DNA of 64,000 nucleotides from AC-49 sp963766605. GTDB taxonomy: Bacteria > Actinomycetota > Thermoleophilia > Solirubrobacterales > Solirubrobacteraceae. Below are positions 8,280-20,009 of the stretch, piece after piece. The stretch is taken from contig CAVYAT010000007.1 of assembly GCA_963766605.1 (NCBI GenBank), positions 1,054,001-1,118,000 of the forward strand, in the 5' to 3' direction. Under the pieces are notes generated by a model. The model had not been told where the DNA came from and ran no database searches. It saw only the letters and a program-made list of their open reading frames with translations. The number at the start of each line of letters is the position of its first letter. Positions within the stretch are counted from its first letter, which is position 1. A program made the translations under genes and the position numbers.

Positions 8280-8696
8280 ATGAACCCGCGGCTGCACCCC
8301 CCACAAGCACCAGCGGCGCTTGTTGCGCCACCCGGGGGGTGCTGCCCGCTCTACCACGAGGCGGTCGAGCTGATCGGCCGTCGCTGGACCGGCGCCATCA
8401 TCGAGGTCCTGCTGCGTGAGGGGCCGCTGCGCTTCAGCGCCGTCGCCCAGGCGATCCCCGAGCTATCGGATCGACTGCTGTCCGAGCGCCTCAAGGAGCT
8501 CGAGTCGCGCGGGGTCGTGCAGAGGATCGTCCACTCCGGCCCGCCCGTCCGGGTCGAGTATGCGCTGACCGACATGGGCCGCGACCTTCAGGATGCGGTC
8601 GGCGAGCTGCGCGCGTGGGCGCAGCGCTGGTTGCCGACCCCGATCACCGCCGAGGCCGCGCTGCCTCGGCCCGCCGGTCCAGCCCGCATCGCCTGA
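8280..8696 (+). CDS. HxlR-family winged-helix transcriptional regulator (138 aa)
   Basis: The HxlR winged-helix core spans about residues 25-115: CCPLYHEAVELIGRRWTGAI, LRFSAVAQAIPELSDRLLSERLKELESRGVV and VEYALTDMGRDL. A CC pair sits at the N-terminal end of the domain, where HxlR sensors such as HypR and YodB carry their redox-active Cys. Sensing of electrophiles or oxidants is therefore plausible but not shown. The gene follows the AhpD-like gene by 9 nt, and the likely operator is the dyad pair at 7604-7625. Confidence 0.88.
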   Translation: MNPRLHPPQAPAALVAPPGGCCPLYHEAVELIGRRWTGAIIEVLLREGPLRFSAVAQAIPELSDRLLSERLKELESRGVVQRIVHSGPPVRVEYALTDMGRDLQDAVGELRAWAQRWLPTPITAEAALPRPAGPARIA

Positions 8697-8729
8697 CGGT
8701 CCACCCGCGATCCTCTAGGGTCCCGCGTC

Positions 8730-10067
8730 ATGGCCGACGCGCCGCTCACCTCCGCCGACGTTCTCACGATCGTCGAGGAGCAGAACATCCGCTTCATCCG
8801 CTTCTGGTTCACCGACATTCTCGGTCAGCTCAAGTCGTTCTCGATCGGCCGCGAGGAGCTCGCCGACGCGTTCGAAGACGGGATGGGCTTCGACGGCTCG
8901 TCGATCACGGGCTTCAACGCGATCGAGGAGTCCGACATGGTCGCGATGCCCGATCCGTCGACCTTCGCCGTGATCCCGTGGCGGCCCGAGGAGCAGGGCG
9001 TCGGGCGCATGTTCTGCGACGTGATGACGCCCGAGCGCACGCCGTACGAGGGTGATCCGCGCCACGTCCTGCGCCGCGCGCTACAGCGCGCCGAGTCGAT
9101 GGGCTTCGACACGTTCAGCGTCGGCCCTGAGCTCGAGTACTTCCTGTTCAAGGACTCCAAGTCGACCGAGGTGCTCGACGAGGGCGGCTACTTCGACCTG
9201 ACGACGCTCGACGCCGGCTCCGACGTGCGCCGCGAGACCGTGCTCGCGCTCGAGCAGCTGGGTATCCACGTCGAGTACTCCCACCACGAGGTCGGGCCGT
9301 CCCAGCACGAGGTCGACATGCGCCACGCGCCGGCGATGAAGATGGCCGACGACTGCATGACCTACCGGATCACGGTCAAGGAGTACGCAATGAAGTACGG
9401 CTGGCATGCGACGTTCATGCCCAAGCCGCTGTTCGGCCAGAACGGCTCGGGGATGCACACCCACATGAGCCTGATGAAGGACGGCGCCAACGCGTTCTTC
9501 GACGCCGACGATCACTACTTCCTGTCCGACGTCGGCAAGGCGTTCATCGCCGGCCAGCTGCGCCATGCGCGCGAGATCTCGTCGATCTTCGCCCAGTGGG
9601 TCAACTCCTACAAGCGGCTCGTGCCGGGCTACGAGGCGCCGGTCTACGTCGCCTGGTCACGGCGTAACCGCAGCGCGCTGGTCCGCGTCCCGCTCTATCA
9701 CCCCGGCAAGGAGCAGTCGACGCGGATGGAGCTGCGCTGTCCCGACCCGTCGTGCAATCCCTACCTGACGTTTGCGGTCCTGCTCCAGGCCGGGCTCGAG
9801 GGGATCGAGAAGGGCTACGAGCTGCCCGAGCCGATGGAGAAGAACCTGTACCACCTGGCGCCGGACGACCGCCGCCGGCTCGGCATCGAGCAGCTACCGG
9901 AGACGCTCGGCGAGGCGATCGCGCTGACCGCCGAGTCCGAGCTCGTGCTGCGCACGCTCGGCGAGCACATGTTCAATCGCTACGTGGAGATCAAGCGCCA
10001 GGAGTGGGAGGACTACCGCGTGCAGGTGACCCAGTGGGAGCTGGATCGCTACCTGCCTGTGCTCTGA
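8730..10067 (+). CDS. glnA: Glutamine synthetase, type I (445 aa)
   Basis: Makes glutamine from glutamate, ammonia and ATP. Typical blocks are FTDILGQLKSF, GFDGSSITGF, the metal-binding GPELEYFLF, the ATP-site segment MPKPLFGQNGSGMHTHMS, NSYKRLVPGYEAPVY and the substrate loop RNRSALVRVP. At 445 residues without the extra insertion of the longer beta class it matches the GSI-alpha length. The NLYHLAP segment aligns with the adenylylation loop of GSI-beta and keeps a Tyr, so modification cannot be ruled out from sequence. TAGGGT at 8716-8721 lies 8 nt before the ATG, suggesting a leaderless start. It is unlike the more divergent ligase at 25584-26915. Confidence 0.95.
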   Translation: MADAPLTSADVLTIVEEQNIRFIRFWFTDILGQLKSFSIGREELADAFEDGMGFDGSSITGFNAIEESDMVAMPDPSTFAVIPWRPEEQGVGRMFCDVMTPERTPYEGDPRHVLRRALQRAESMGFDTFSVGPELEYFLFKDSKSTEVLDEGGYFDLTTLDAGSDVRRETVLALEQLGIHVEYSHHEVGPSQHEVDMRHAPAMKMADDCMTYRITVKEYAMKYGWHATFMPKPLFGQNGSGMHTHMSLMKDGANAFFDADDHYFLSDVGKAFIAGQLRHAREISSIFAQWVNSYKRLVPGYEAPVYVAWSRRNRSALVRVPLYHPGKEQSTRMELRCPDPSCNPYLTFAVLLQAGLEGIEKGYELPEPMEKNLYHLAPDDRRRLGIEQLPETLGEAIALTAESELVLRTLGEHMFNRYVEIKRQEWEDYRVQVTQWELDRYLPVL

Positions 10068-10082
10068 ACGACTGCCGGTGCT

Positions 10083-10727
10083 CTAGCCCGGGCGCCGGAA
10101 GACCTGGATCCGCAGGAACACGCGCGGCTTCGTCGTCGCGTGCCACTCCTTCTTCGTGTCGAACTGCGCGGTCCAGATCCCGACCCGCGGTGTCACGGGA
10201 AGGCGCTTGACCCTGCGCTTGACGAGGCCGCAGGCGCCGGGCACCTTGCCCATCTTCAGCGTCTTGAAGTTCTTGTGCTCGAAGAACCAGTGGCCGTAGA
10301 CGGTCTGGCCGCCGACGAACCCGGCGACCGTCCATGTGACCGGCGTTGACAGGCGGCCGTTGACGTTGGCGTCGACGCCGGCGTTGACGTCGAAGAACGA
10401 CGCCGTCGCCGTCTGCGTCGCGTCCGCACCGTCGGTTGCGGTCGCGGTGTAGGGGACGACGGCCGGCTTGCTCGACGGCGCCGGGGGCGCCTGGAAGCTG
10501 GCGGTGAACGTGCCCATCGGGTCGGCCATCGAGCTGGCGCTGAACGCGTCGCCGGCCGCGTCGGTGATCTGGATCGGGGCGCTGGCGGGGAAGCCGAGAC
10601 CGGTCGCGGTGATCGCCGACTCGGCGTAGTAGCAGGGTGCGTCGAGCGACAGGGTGGGGGCAGCAGCGGCAGCGGTCGGGGCGGCGAGCGCGACGGCGGC
10701 GAGGGCGAGCAGCGGGGCGCGGTTCAT
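10083..10727 (-). CDS. Exported hypothetical protein, tandem paralogue A (214 aa)
   Basis: The ATG at 10727 starts a clear signal peptide (MNRAPLLALAAVALAAPTAAA). The mature part begins with a short beta-rich domain (LSLDAPCYY, then SASSMADPMGTFTASFQAP), in the style of secreted Ig-like folds. It ends with a conserved block: VYGHWFFEHKNFKTLKMGKV, then PGACGLVKR, then GIWTAQFDT. The two Cys (APCYY and GACGL) are kept in the neighbouring paralogue at 10786-11424 and may form a disulphide. No named family is recognised. It is convergent with glnA. Confidence 0.7.
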   Translation of the reverse strand: MNRAPLLALAAVALAAPTAAAAAPTLSLDAPCYYAESAITATGLGFPASAPIQITDAAGDAFSASSMADPMGTFTASFQAPPAPSSKPAVVPYTATATDGADATQTATASFFDVNAGVDANVNGRLSTPVTWTVAGFVGGQTVYGHWFFEHKNFKTLKMGKVPGACGLVKRRVKRLPVTPRVGIWTAQFDTKKEWHATTKPRVFLRIQVFRRPG

Positions 10728-10785
10728 GTGGCCGACCACCATAGAGATTCCGTTAGCAATCGGGCTGTTGTGGGGGGTCGGCCGC

Positions 10786-11424
10786 TCAGCGGCCGGGCAG
10801 CACGCGGATTTCGACCGCGACGTTCGGCGTCGACGAGTGCCAGGTCTTCGACGTGTCGAACTGCGCGGTCCACGTCCCGATCTGCGATGCCACCGGGATT
10901 CGCGGCGCGCGGTGCTTGACGAGGCCGCAGGCGCCGGGGACCTTCCCCATGGTCAGCGTCTTGCGCGAGCGGTGCTTGAAGACCCAGTGGCCGTACACGG
11001 TCTTGCCGCCGGTGAAGCCGGCGATCGTCCACTGCACGACCGACTGCGAATGGCCGTTGAGGTTCGCGTCGACGGCCGGCTGGACGAGGAAGAACGAGGC
11101 GGTCGTGGTGTTGCTGGAGTCGGCCCGGTCGGCGGCGGTCGCCGTCACGTGGCGCACCAGCGGGCCGTCGCCGGGCAGGTCGGGCGCGGTGAAGCTCGAG
11201 GAGAAGGTGCCCGACGCGTCAGCCAGCGCGGTGACCGACAGCTTCGGGCTGGAAGCGGTCAGGGCGATGCGGTCGTTGGGTGTCCAGCCGGATCCGGTGG
11301 CCGAGATCTGGTTACCGACGTAGTAGCACGGGGCGCCGAAGGAGAGCGTGCCCGGGGAGACGGCGGAGGCGGGGGCGGCGGCGGGCACGAGAACGGCAGC
11401 GAGCAGGACGACACGGCGGATCAT
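10786..11424 (-). CDS. Exported hypothetical protein, tandem paralogue B (212 aa)
   Basis: Signal peptide MIRRVVLLAAVLVPAAAPASA, then the same architecture as its downstream neighbour: GAPCYYVGN near the N-terminus, a TALADASGTFSSSFTAP block, and the C-terminal signature TVYGHWVFKH, LTMGKVPGACGLVKH, GTWTAQFDTSKTWH. The pair is separated by 58 bp and surely arose by duplication. A GGCCGC-TCA-GCGGCC hairpin (10780-10794) covers its stop codon but has no following T-run. Function unknown; an extracellular binding or adhesive role is possible. Confidence 0.7.
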   Translation of the reverse strand: MIRRVVLLAAVLVPAAAPASAVSPGTLSFGAPCYYVGNQISATGSGWTPNDRIALTASSPKLSVTALADASGTFSSSFTAPDLPGDGPLVRHVTATAADRADSSNTTTASFFLVQPAVDANLNGHSQSVVQWTIAGFTGGKTVYGHWVFKHRSRKTLTMGKVPGACGLVKHRAPRIPVASQIGTWTAQFDTSKTWHSSTPNVAVEIRVLPGR

Positions 11425-11515
11425 CGCGCGAGCTTATCCGCGAGACCGTAATCCGCGGCCGTCCGGCCGGTTGTGAGGACAACGAAGCCGCACACCGCAT
11501 GGGAGGGGTCTGGCA

Positions 11516-13725
11516 ATGAGTGGGACACGTAGGTCGTACAACGGACGGATCACCAGGGCGCTGGGCACCGCAGGGTGTGCGATCGCCGTGCTCGCGCTGG
11601 CGGCGTCGCCGGCGGGCGCGTTCACGCGGACGCTGAAGGTCACACTCCCGGCCCACCGCATCGTCTGGGGGCTGGCGGTCGATCGTGGCGGCGACATGTT
11701 CGTGGCCACGCCGAACTCGATCCCGGGCGCCGGGTTCGACACCTCGCTGGCGACCAAGGTCATCGAGATGACGCCGCACGGCCAGAAGATCCGGGAGATC
11801 TCCGGCCGGGTCCTGATCGGCGGCGATCAGCAGTGGGTCGCGGGCGACGTGGCGGTGACTCCCAACGGCGCGGTCGTGTTCCTCTCCGGTGGCGTCACGC
11901 CGAACGGCTCCGACTTCCAGCCGTTCGTCGGCGAGTACTCGGCCGCCACCGGACGCTTCATCCGCGGGTCGCAGTTCGACCTCGACTCCGACGACTTCGG
12001 TGGTCCCGCCGCCGTCGACTCGACGGGTCAGCACCTCTACGTGGCGGACTCAAGCTCGTTCGGCGCCGACACGCAGAAGCCGACCCGGATCTTCGAGCTC
12101 AACGTCGGGGACCTGAGCCCGGTGCGACAGTTCACGCTCCAGGGCCTACCGCAGAACTCGGTCGAGTCGATCGCCGTCGGCGGACCCGACGACGACGTCT
12201 TCGTCACCCTCGTTCCCCAGACGGCGCACGACGACTCGTTCGTCCAGGTCTACCGGCCCGACGGCACGTTCCTGCGCCAGTTCGCGGTCGCGCCGTCAAC
12301 CGACGTTGCCGTCAATGCGCACGGTGACGTGTTCCTCGGCGGCACGCACGGGTTCGGCATGCACGGCGCCGACGGCACCGGCCGCAAGGGGATCGGCGAC
12401 GCGGCAGGCGTGTTCGGCGTGAGCGTCGACGGATCCGATGAGGTGTTCGGCATCGAGTCGACTGCGAAACGCGCGTCGATCGTCAAGTTCGTGCCGCAGG
12501 TTCCGCAGACGCGCATCGTCGACGCCCCGCCGCCGGGTCTGACCGAACTCAAGGACACGCCGACGGTGACGTTCAAGTTCAAGAGCTCGACGCCCTCTTC
12601 GACCTTCGAGTGCCGGCTCGAGCGCCGCGGCTTCGACACGGTCCCGTTCGGGCCGTGCAGCGACCCACAGACGTTCCCCAACACGCCCAACGGCACCTAC
12701 CGGCTCGACGTCCGCGCCGTGTCGTCCGACGGCGCGCCCGATCCAACGCCGGCCTCGGTGCGCTTCAAGGTCAGGGTCGTGTACGCGCACGCCCACATCA
12801 CGTCGCATCCGGCGAAGCTGAGCGCTCTCACCACGGCGACGTTCACGTTCACCAGCAGCACACCGGGAGCGACGTTCAAGTGCCGGCTGACGCCGTACCT
12901 GACCGCGCCGGCGGCGTTCAAGCCATGCGCGAGCCCGGTCGCCTACCCCGGCCTGACGCATGACCTCTACACGTTCCAGGTCGAGGCGATCACGACCGAC
13001 GGTTTCACTGAACCCAACGCGCACTCGTTCACGTTCGCGGTCGACCCGGTGGCCCCGCACGTCAGCAAGCCGGTCGCCAAGATCATGCCGGTGCAACAGG
13101 TCGGGCCGCTCGGCGAGACGGCCGTCACCTGGGGCTGGTCGGCGACCGATCCCAACACGCCGACCAAGCAGCTCCTCGACACGCTGCAGGGGCGGTCGGC
13201 TTCGACCGTCGCTCAACTCGGCGCGTATGTGCCCCAGCCTGGAGCGCAGGCTGTGGCCGGTCAGATGTCGGCGGCCATCCCGATGACCCCGGGGCTCTTC
13301 TACCAGTTCCAGGCGCTCGCCCAGAACGGGCTCGGAGTGGTCGGGGCGGGCCCCGCCAGTGCGCCGGTGCACCTGGCGACGGTCGATCAGAGCGACCCGT
13401 CCGTGAGCTTCTCCGGCGACTGGGCCCAGGGCGTCCACGACACCGACGCCATCGGCGCAACGGTGGCCAAGGCGGTCACGGCCGGTGCGAAGGCGAAGCT
13501 CATGTTCACCGGTAGCTCGATCGCGATGATCGGCAACCCCGGTCCGCAGCGCGGCGTCGTGAAGGCGTGCGTCGACGGCCAGTGCTCCGCGGTCTCCACC
13601 GACGCCGGGTCCAAGGGCCAGCGTTCGGTGGTCTTCGCGGCCAACGGGCTCGGCGCCGGCCAGCACACGATCGTCGTCGAGGCCAAGACAGCGCCGATCC
13701 TCCTCGACGGCTTCGTCGTCCTGAG

Positions 13726-13729
<4 letters not shown>
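11516..13729 (+). CDS. Secreted beta-propeller/Ig-like repeat protein (737 aa)
   Basis: A signal peptide (about residues 1-35, ending SPAGAF) is followed by an NHL/SMP-30-like propeller (about 36-325) with recurrent units such as VWGLAVDRGGDMFVATP, GDVAVTPNGAVVFLSGG and AVNAHGDVFLGG. Two Ig-like modules follow (about 330-505), each with a TFKFKSSTPSSTFECRL or TFTFTSSTPGATFKCRL signature and paired Cys. The C-terminal 230 residues look beta-rich and end with a carbohydrate-binding-like region (SDPSVSFSGDWAQG). It is probably a cell-surface or secreted protein; the ligand is unknown. ATG follows GGGAGGGG at a good distance. Its stop overlaps the convergent gene by 4 nt (CTAG). Confidence 0.75.
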
Positions 13730-15688
<1,959 letters not shown>

Positions 15689-15692
<4 letters not shown>

Positions 15693-17620
15693 CGCACCAA
15701 CGCGAACGGCAGCGGGCCGGCCAGTGACGGCCAGTGCACGAGCGTCGGCGCCGCGGCGCGCGCGGCACGCGCGCCCTTGGGCCGCGCGTGGAACGGCTTG
15801 CCGTCGAGCGTGCCGTCGACCGCGCCGCTGGCCGCGAAGTGCAGCGTGCCGTGGGCGGCCGAGCGGCCGGTGACGGTGACCTTCCCGGACAGCGACTTGG
15901 CCGAGATCTTCCCGCTGACGGTGACGCCCGGGACATAGGTCACGTTGACGAGCTTGATCGTGCTGCCGCTGAGCCGCGAGAAGCCGCCGCGCAACCCGCC
16001 GACGCGCGAGCCCGACCGCGCGAGGTGGCCGATGGTGATCGAGTCGGTGATGAACAGGTGGTACTCGTCGACGATCGTGCCGGCCGTCGCGGTTGCGGTC
16101 TTGAGGTCGCGGTCAGCGCCGTTGACCTTGGCGAGACTCGTCGGTGCGACCGGGTTGGGTGAGAACTTGTTCGGTGTGTCGGTTGCGCACTGTTGCGGCG
16201 GGGTGCCGGCGAAGAATGCGTTGAGCGCCTTCTGGGCGCAGCCCGACAGGTCGGTGCCCAGGACCGAGTGCCCATCATGGGGGACGACGACGAGCGTCGA
16301 GCCCGGGATCTGTGCCGCGACCGATTGGGCGTCGGCGACGGTGGTGCGCAGGTCGGCCTGGCCCTCGAGGATCAGCGTCGGCACGGTCGGCAGCGGGCCG
16401 AGTACCGGCGGCGGCGGTGACGCCTGCGGCCAGCCGAGGCAGAACGTGATGGCCTGGCCGGCGAGCACGTCCTTGCGGCTGAACGGCGTGAACTCCGTCG
16501 TCGGCAGCGCGGCCACAGCGGCCTTGGCCAGCGCCTTGCGCTGGACCGGGTCGGTGACGTCGCGCGGCCACGGCAGGGCGGACTCCTCGCATGTCGTATC
16601 GAGGAACAGCGCGTCGTCCTCGGGAACCTCGTCGGTGCTCTGCAGCCCGAGCACGTCGTCGAGTCCGTTGGCGTGCGCGACCACCCGTGCGAGCGCGGCC
16701 GTATCTCCGTTGTGGGCGCTGTGCAGCGCGCTGGGGAGCATCGCGCGCAGGCCGGGATTGAGGTCGCCGGCCAGCAGCACGTTGAAGATGTCCTGCGAGG
16801 TGAGCTGCGTCTTGATCGAGAACCCGTGCCCGTCGATCACCCGCCCGGACAGCGGCTTGATCGCCGTGTGCTTGAGGACCGCGGCGAGGTCGGTATCGAC
16901 GTTCGGCGTCGCTCGCGCGCAGGCTCCGCCGGCGCACAGGTCGCCGAGCACCCGGGGGATCGCGGCGAACGTGGTCTGGTTGAAGGCGTCGGGGCCGGTC
17001 GGGGTGACGACCGAGTCGAGGATCAGCCCGGCGACGTTGGCGGGGTAGGTCTGCGCGTACTCCTCGGCGACCTTGGTGCCGTAGGAGACGCCGAACACGA
17101 CAAGCTTGCTGTAGCCGGCGGCGACCCGCAGCGCCTCGATGTCGGCGACCGACTGGGCGGTCGTGAAGAACGCCCGCTTGGACCCGATCTCCTTGGCGCA
17201 TTGACTCTCGAGCTTGGCCGGCGAGGTCAGCAGGTCGCTGGAGTCGACCTCGAGCGCCTTGCACTTCAGCGCGTCCGAGGAACCGGTCCCGCGCTGGTCG
17301 AACACGATCAGGTCCTGCTGGCCGAGACCGGCCTTGAGGCTGTCGGCCAGATCGGTGGCCAGTGGCACCGCGGCCTGCCCCGGACCGCCGGCCAGCGCCA
17401 CAACGGCAGTGTTTGTCGGGTCGGTCGCGGCGACCTTGCGCTCGACGGTCAGCGTGACCGTTCCGGGCGTGACGCCGGTGGGGTCGAGCGGGACCGGGAC
17501 ACGAGCGCACTGGAAGCTCGAGTCGGAGCACTTCTTCCACGCGATCGCGGCGTGCGCGGCAGACGCCGCGCTTGCGCCGGCGATCAGAACCACAGAAAAA
17601 GCAAGAGCGCAGCGGCGCAT
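15689..17620 (-). CDS. Secreted alpha/beta-hydrolase with TAP-like C-terminal domain (643 aa)
   Basis: Signal peptide from the ATG at 17620 (MRRCALAFSVVLIAGASAASA). The catalytic Ser lies in GVSYGTK, the likely acid in GQADLRTT and the His in PHDGHSVLG, in family order. GGPGQAA near residue 75 gives the oxyanion region and DQRGTGSSD the usual following strand. The family includes secreted tripeptidyl aminopeptidases and related peptidases or esterases of actinobacteria. A C-terminal extension of about 130 residues (SGSRVGGLRGGFSRLSG onward) is beta-rich and beyond the standard TAP domain. The stop overlaps the DUF255 gene start by ATGA, so the two should be translationally coupled. Confidence 0.85.
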
Positions 17621-17694
17621 CGCAGCGATCCACGGTAGCGCACCCGTCGCGACGGGATGCCACTCGATTGTCAACGCGATGTACTGTCTTCGCC

Positions 17695-18087
17695 ATGTCC
17701 GATCATCGTCAGACGATCACCGCGCTGGGCGCTCCGGCGGCGATCGGGCCCTACAGCCACGCCGTGCGGTCGGGCGGCCTGCTGTTCTGCTCCGGCCAGA
17801 TCCCGCTCGATCCCGACACCGGCGAAATCGACGGCGACACGCCGGCGGCGCAGGCCATTCGCTGCCTGCGGAACCTCGAGGCGGTATGCGCCGCGGCCGG
17901 GACGACGCTCGGCGACGCGGTTCGGCTGACCGTCTACATGACCGACCTCGGAGCGTTCGGAGAGGTCAACGAGGCGTATGCCGCGTTCTTCCCCGCCGAC
18001 CCGCCCGCACGCGTCGCGATCGGGGTCGTCGCGCTGCCGCGCGGCGCTCAGGTCGAGATCGACGCGGTCGTCGCGCTGCCCGGCTGA
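17695..18087 (+). CDS. ridA: RidA-family enamine/imine deaminase (130 aa)
   Basis: RidA hydrolyses the reactive 2-aminoacrylate/2-aminocrotonate made by PLP dehydratases. Typical features are AIGPYSHAVRSGGLLFCSGQIPLDP at the N-terminus, VYMTDLGAFGEVNEAYAAFF, and PARVAIGVVALPRGAQVEIDAV with the conserved Arg that binds the carboxylate. Length is normal. The stop TGA overlaps the ilvA ATG (TGATG at 18085-18089), which fits its role of clearing the product of the neighbouring enzyme. TACTGT at 17682-17687 lies 7 nt before the ATG, suggesting a leaderless promoter. Confidence 0.92.
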   Translation: MSDHRQTITALGAPAAIGPYSHAVRSGGLLFCSGQIPLDPDTGEIDGDTPAAQAIRCLRNLEAVCAAAGTTLGDAVRLTVYMTDLGAFGEVNEAYAAFFPADPPARVAIGVVALPRGAQVEIDAVVALPG

Positions 18088-19259
18088 TGCCCGGCGCGAC
18101 GGTCGGCCCCGCCGACGTGGCGCGCGCCCGCGAGGCGGTGGCCGGCGTCGCGCGCCACACACCGATCCAGCCGTCGGCGGCGCTCAGCGACCGCTTCGGC
18201 GCCGACATCGCCTTCAAGTGCGAATCGCTTCAGCGCACGGGATCGTTCAAGGTCCGTGGTGCGGTCAACAAGCTCGCCGCCCTCGGCGACGGTGCGGCGC
18301 GCGGGGTCGTGTGCGGGTCGGCCGGCAACCATGCCCAGGCGCTGGCGTTCGCCGCCCGCGAGCGCGGAGTGCCGTGCGAGGTCTTCATGCCGGCGCAGGC
18401 GTCGATCGCCAAGGTCGAATCGACGCGCTCCTACGGGGCGACCGTGACGCTGGGCGGCGAGGAGATGGGCGCGGTGCTGGCCGCCGCACGGCAGCGCGCC
18501 GAGGCGGCCGGGATGACGCTCGTGCACCCGTTCGACGATGCCGATGTCGTTGCCGGCCAGGGCACCGTCGGGCTCGAGCTGCTCGACGACATGCCCGAGC
18601 TGGCGAAGGTCATCGTCCCGATCGGCGGCGGTGGGCTGATCAGCGGGATCGCGATCGCGATCAAGAGCGCACGGCCCGGGGTCGAGGTGATCGGCGTGCG
18701 CTCGCAGGTGCACTCGGCGGTGTCGATCGCCGACGGGATCGCGGTCAAGGAGCCGGGCGAGCTCAACCGAGCGCTGATCGAGACCTGGGTCGACGGGGTC
18801 GTGACCGTCTCCGAGGACGAGATCGCCGACGGGATGGTGCTGGCGATGGAGCGCGCGAAGCTGGTCGTCGAGGGGGCGGGCGCGGTCGGGATCGCGGCAC
18901 TGCTCAGCGGCGCCGTCGCGCCGGCGCCGTCCGGTGCGACCGTCGTCGTCCTCTCGGGCGGCAACGTCGATGCCGGCCTGCTGGCCGCCCTCGCCCGCCG
19001 CCACGAAACCCGCGCCGGCCGCCGGCTCGTGTTGCGCACGCGCGTCGCCGACCGCCCCGGCTCGCTGGCCGCCCTGCTCACGTGCGTCGGCGACGCGGGC
19101 GCCAACGTCGTCGGCGTCGAGCACCTGCGCGAGGGCTACGACCTCCATGTCCGCGAGACGGGCGTCCAGATCGTCGTCGAGACCCGCGGCGCCGAACACG
19201 CCCAGGCGATCCTCACCGCCGTCGCCGCCGCCGGCTACCCGGCCGACCTCGTCGCGTAG
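18087..19259 (+). CDS. ilvA: Threonine ammonia-lyase (threonine dehydratase), 390 aa
   Basis: PLP enzyme converting threonine to 2-oxobutanoate and ammonia. The PLP Lys is in RTGSFKVRGAVNKL, the Gly-rich phosphate cradle is PIGGGGLISGIA, and SGGNVD is present near the end of the catalytic domain. The C-terminal ACT-like region (about 310-390, LRTRVADRPGSLAALLTCVG) gives the medium-length form. Start ATG at 18087 overlaps the ridA stop by one base. It ends immediately next to the convergent SDR gene. Confidence 0.92.
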   Translation: MPGATVGPADVARAREAVAGVARHTPIQPSAALSDRFGADIAFKCESLQRTGSFKVRGAVNKLAALGDGAARGVVCGSAGNHAQALAFAARERGVPCEVFMPAQASIAKVESTRSYGATVTLGGEEMGAVLAAARQRAEAAGMTLVHPFDDADVVAGQGTVGLELLDDMPELAKVIVPIGGGGLISGIAIAIKSARPGVEVIGVRSQVHSAVSIADGIAVKEPGELNRALIETWVDGVVTVSEDEIADGMVLAMERAKLVVEGAGAVGIAALLSGAVAPAPSGATVVVLSGGNVDAGLLAALARRHETRAGRRLVLRTRVADRPGSLAALLTCVGDAGANVVGVEHLREGYDLHVRETGVQIVVETRGAEHAQAILTAVAAAGYPADLVA

Positions 19260-20009
19260 CTACTCGGGCGTGACGTACGCGCCGGCGAGGCCGCCGTCGA
19301 CGAGGAAGGTCGAGGCGGTGACGTAGGAGGAGTCGTCGCTGGCCAGGAACAGCGCGCCCTTGGCCATCTCCTCGGCCAGCGCGAAGCGGCCCATCGGCAG
19401 GTGGACCATGCGGCGCGCCGCGGCGACAGGATCCGACGCATAGAGCTGGCGCAGCAACGGCGTGTCGACCGGGCCGGGGCACAGCGCGTTGACGCGCACC
19501 CCGCGGCGCGCGAACTCCACGCCGAGCTCGCGGCTCATCGCCAGCACCCCGCCCTTGGACGCGGTGTAGGAGATCTGCGACGTCGCCGCGCCCATCACCG
19601 CGACGAACGACGCCGTGTTGATGACCGAACCGCCGGGCGGGTCGTTGGCCAGGAGGTGGGGGATGCCGTGCTTGCAGCACAGGAAGACCGACGTGAGGTT
19701 CACCGTCTGCACGCGCTGCCACGCCTCAAGCGTCGTGTCGAGGACCGACGCGTCGTCGTTGGGCGAGATGCCGGCGTTGTTGAACAGCACGTCGATCCGC
19801 CCGAACTCGCTCTTGACGCGGGCGTACATGTCGGCGACCTGCTGCTCGTCTGTGACGTCGCAGACCAGCGCCAGGTCGCCCGGCGACCCGTCGGCGAGGT
19901 CGACGCCGACCACGGTCGCGCCCTCCGCCGCGAACAGCTCGGCGCTTGCGGCGCCGATCCCGCCTGCCGCCCCGGTGATGACACACACACGCCCGTCGAG
20001 TCGACCCAT
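19260..20009 (-). CDS. Short-chain dehydrogenase/reductase (249 aa)
   Basis: NAD(P)-dependent SDR with the cofactor motif TGAAGGIGAAS, an acidic residue after strand 2 (VVGVDLAD) favouring NAD, the NNAG motif, catalytic Ser in NTASFVA and the YTASKGG active-site Tyr and Lys. PGPVDTPLL and the C-terminal FLVDGGLAGAYV are typical. The start ATG overlaps the stop of the aldehyde dehydrogenase (TGATG), so the two are made together. The order permease, aldehyde dehydrogenase, SDR suggests oxidation of an amino-alcohol or aldehyde substrate. Confidence 0.9.
   Translation of the reverse strand: MGRLDGRVCVITGAAGGIGAASAELFAAEGATVVGVDLADGSPGDLALVCDVTDEQQVADMYARVKSEFGRIDVLFNNAGISPNDDASVLDTTLEAWQRVQTVNLTSVFLCCKHGIPHLLANDPPGGSVINTASFVAVMGAATSQISYTASKGGVLAMSRELGVEFARRGVRVNALCPGPVDTPLLRQLYASDPVAAARRMVHLPMGRFALAEEMAKGALFLASDDSSYVTASTFLVDGGLAGAYVTPE

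Noticed and set aside
10780..10794. GGCCGC-TCA-GCGGCC hairpin as an intrinsic terminator
   Set aside because: It spans a stop codon, its stem is short, and no T-run follows on the minus strand. In DNA this rich in G+C such hairpins are common.
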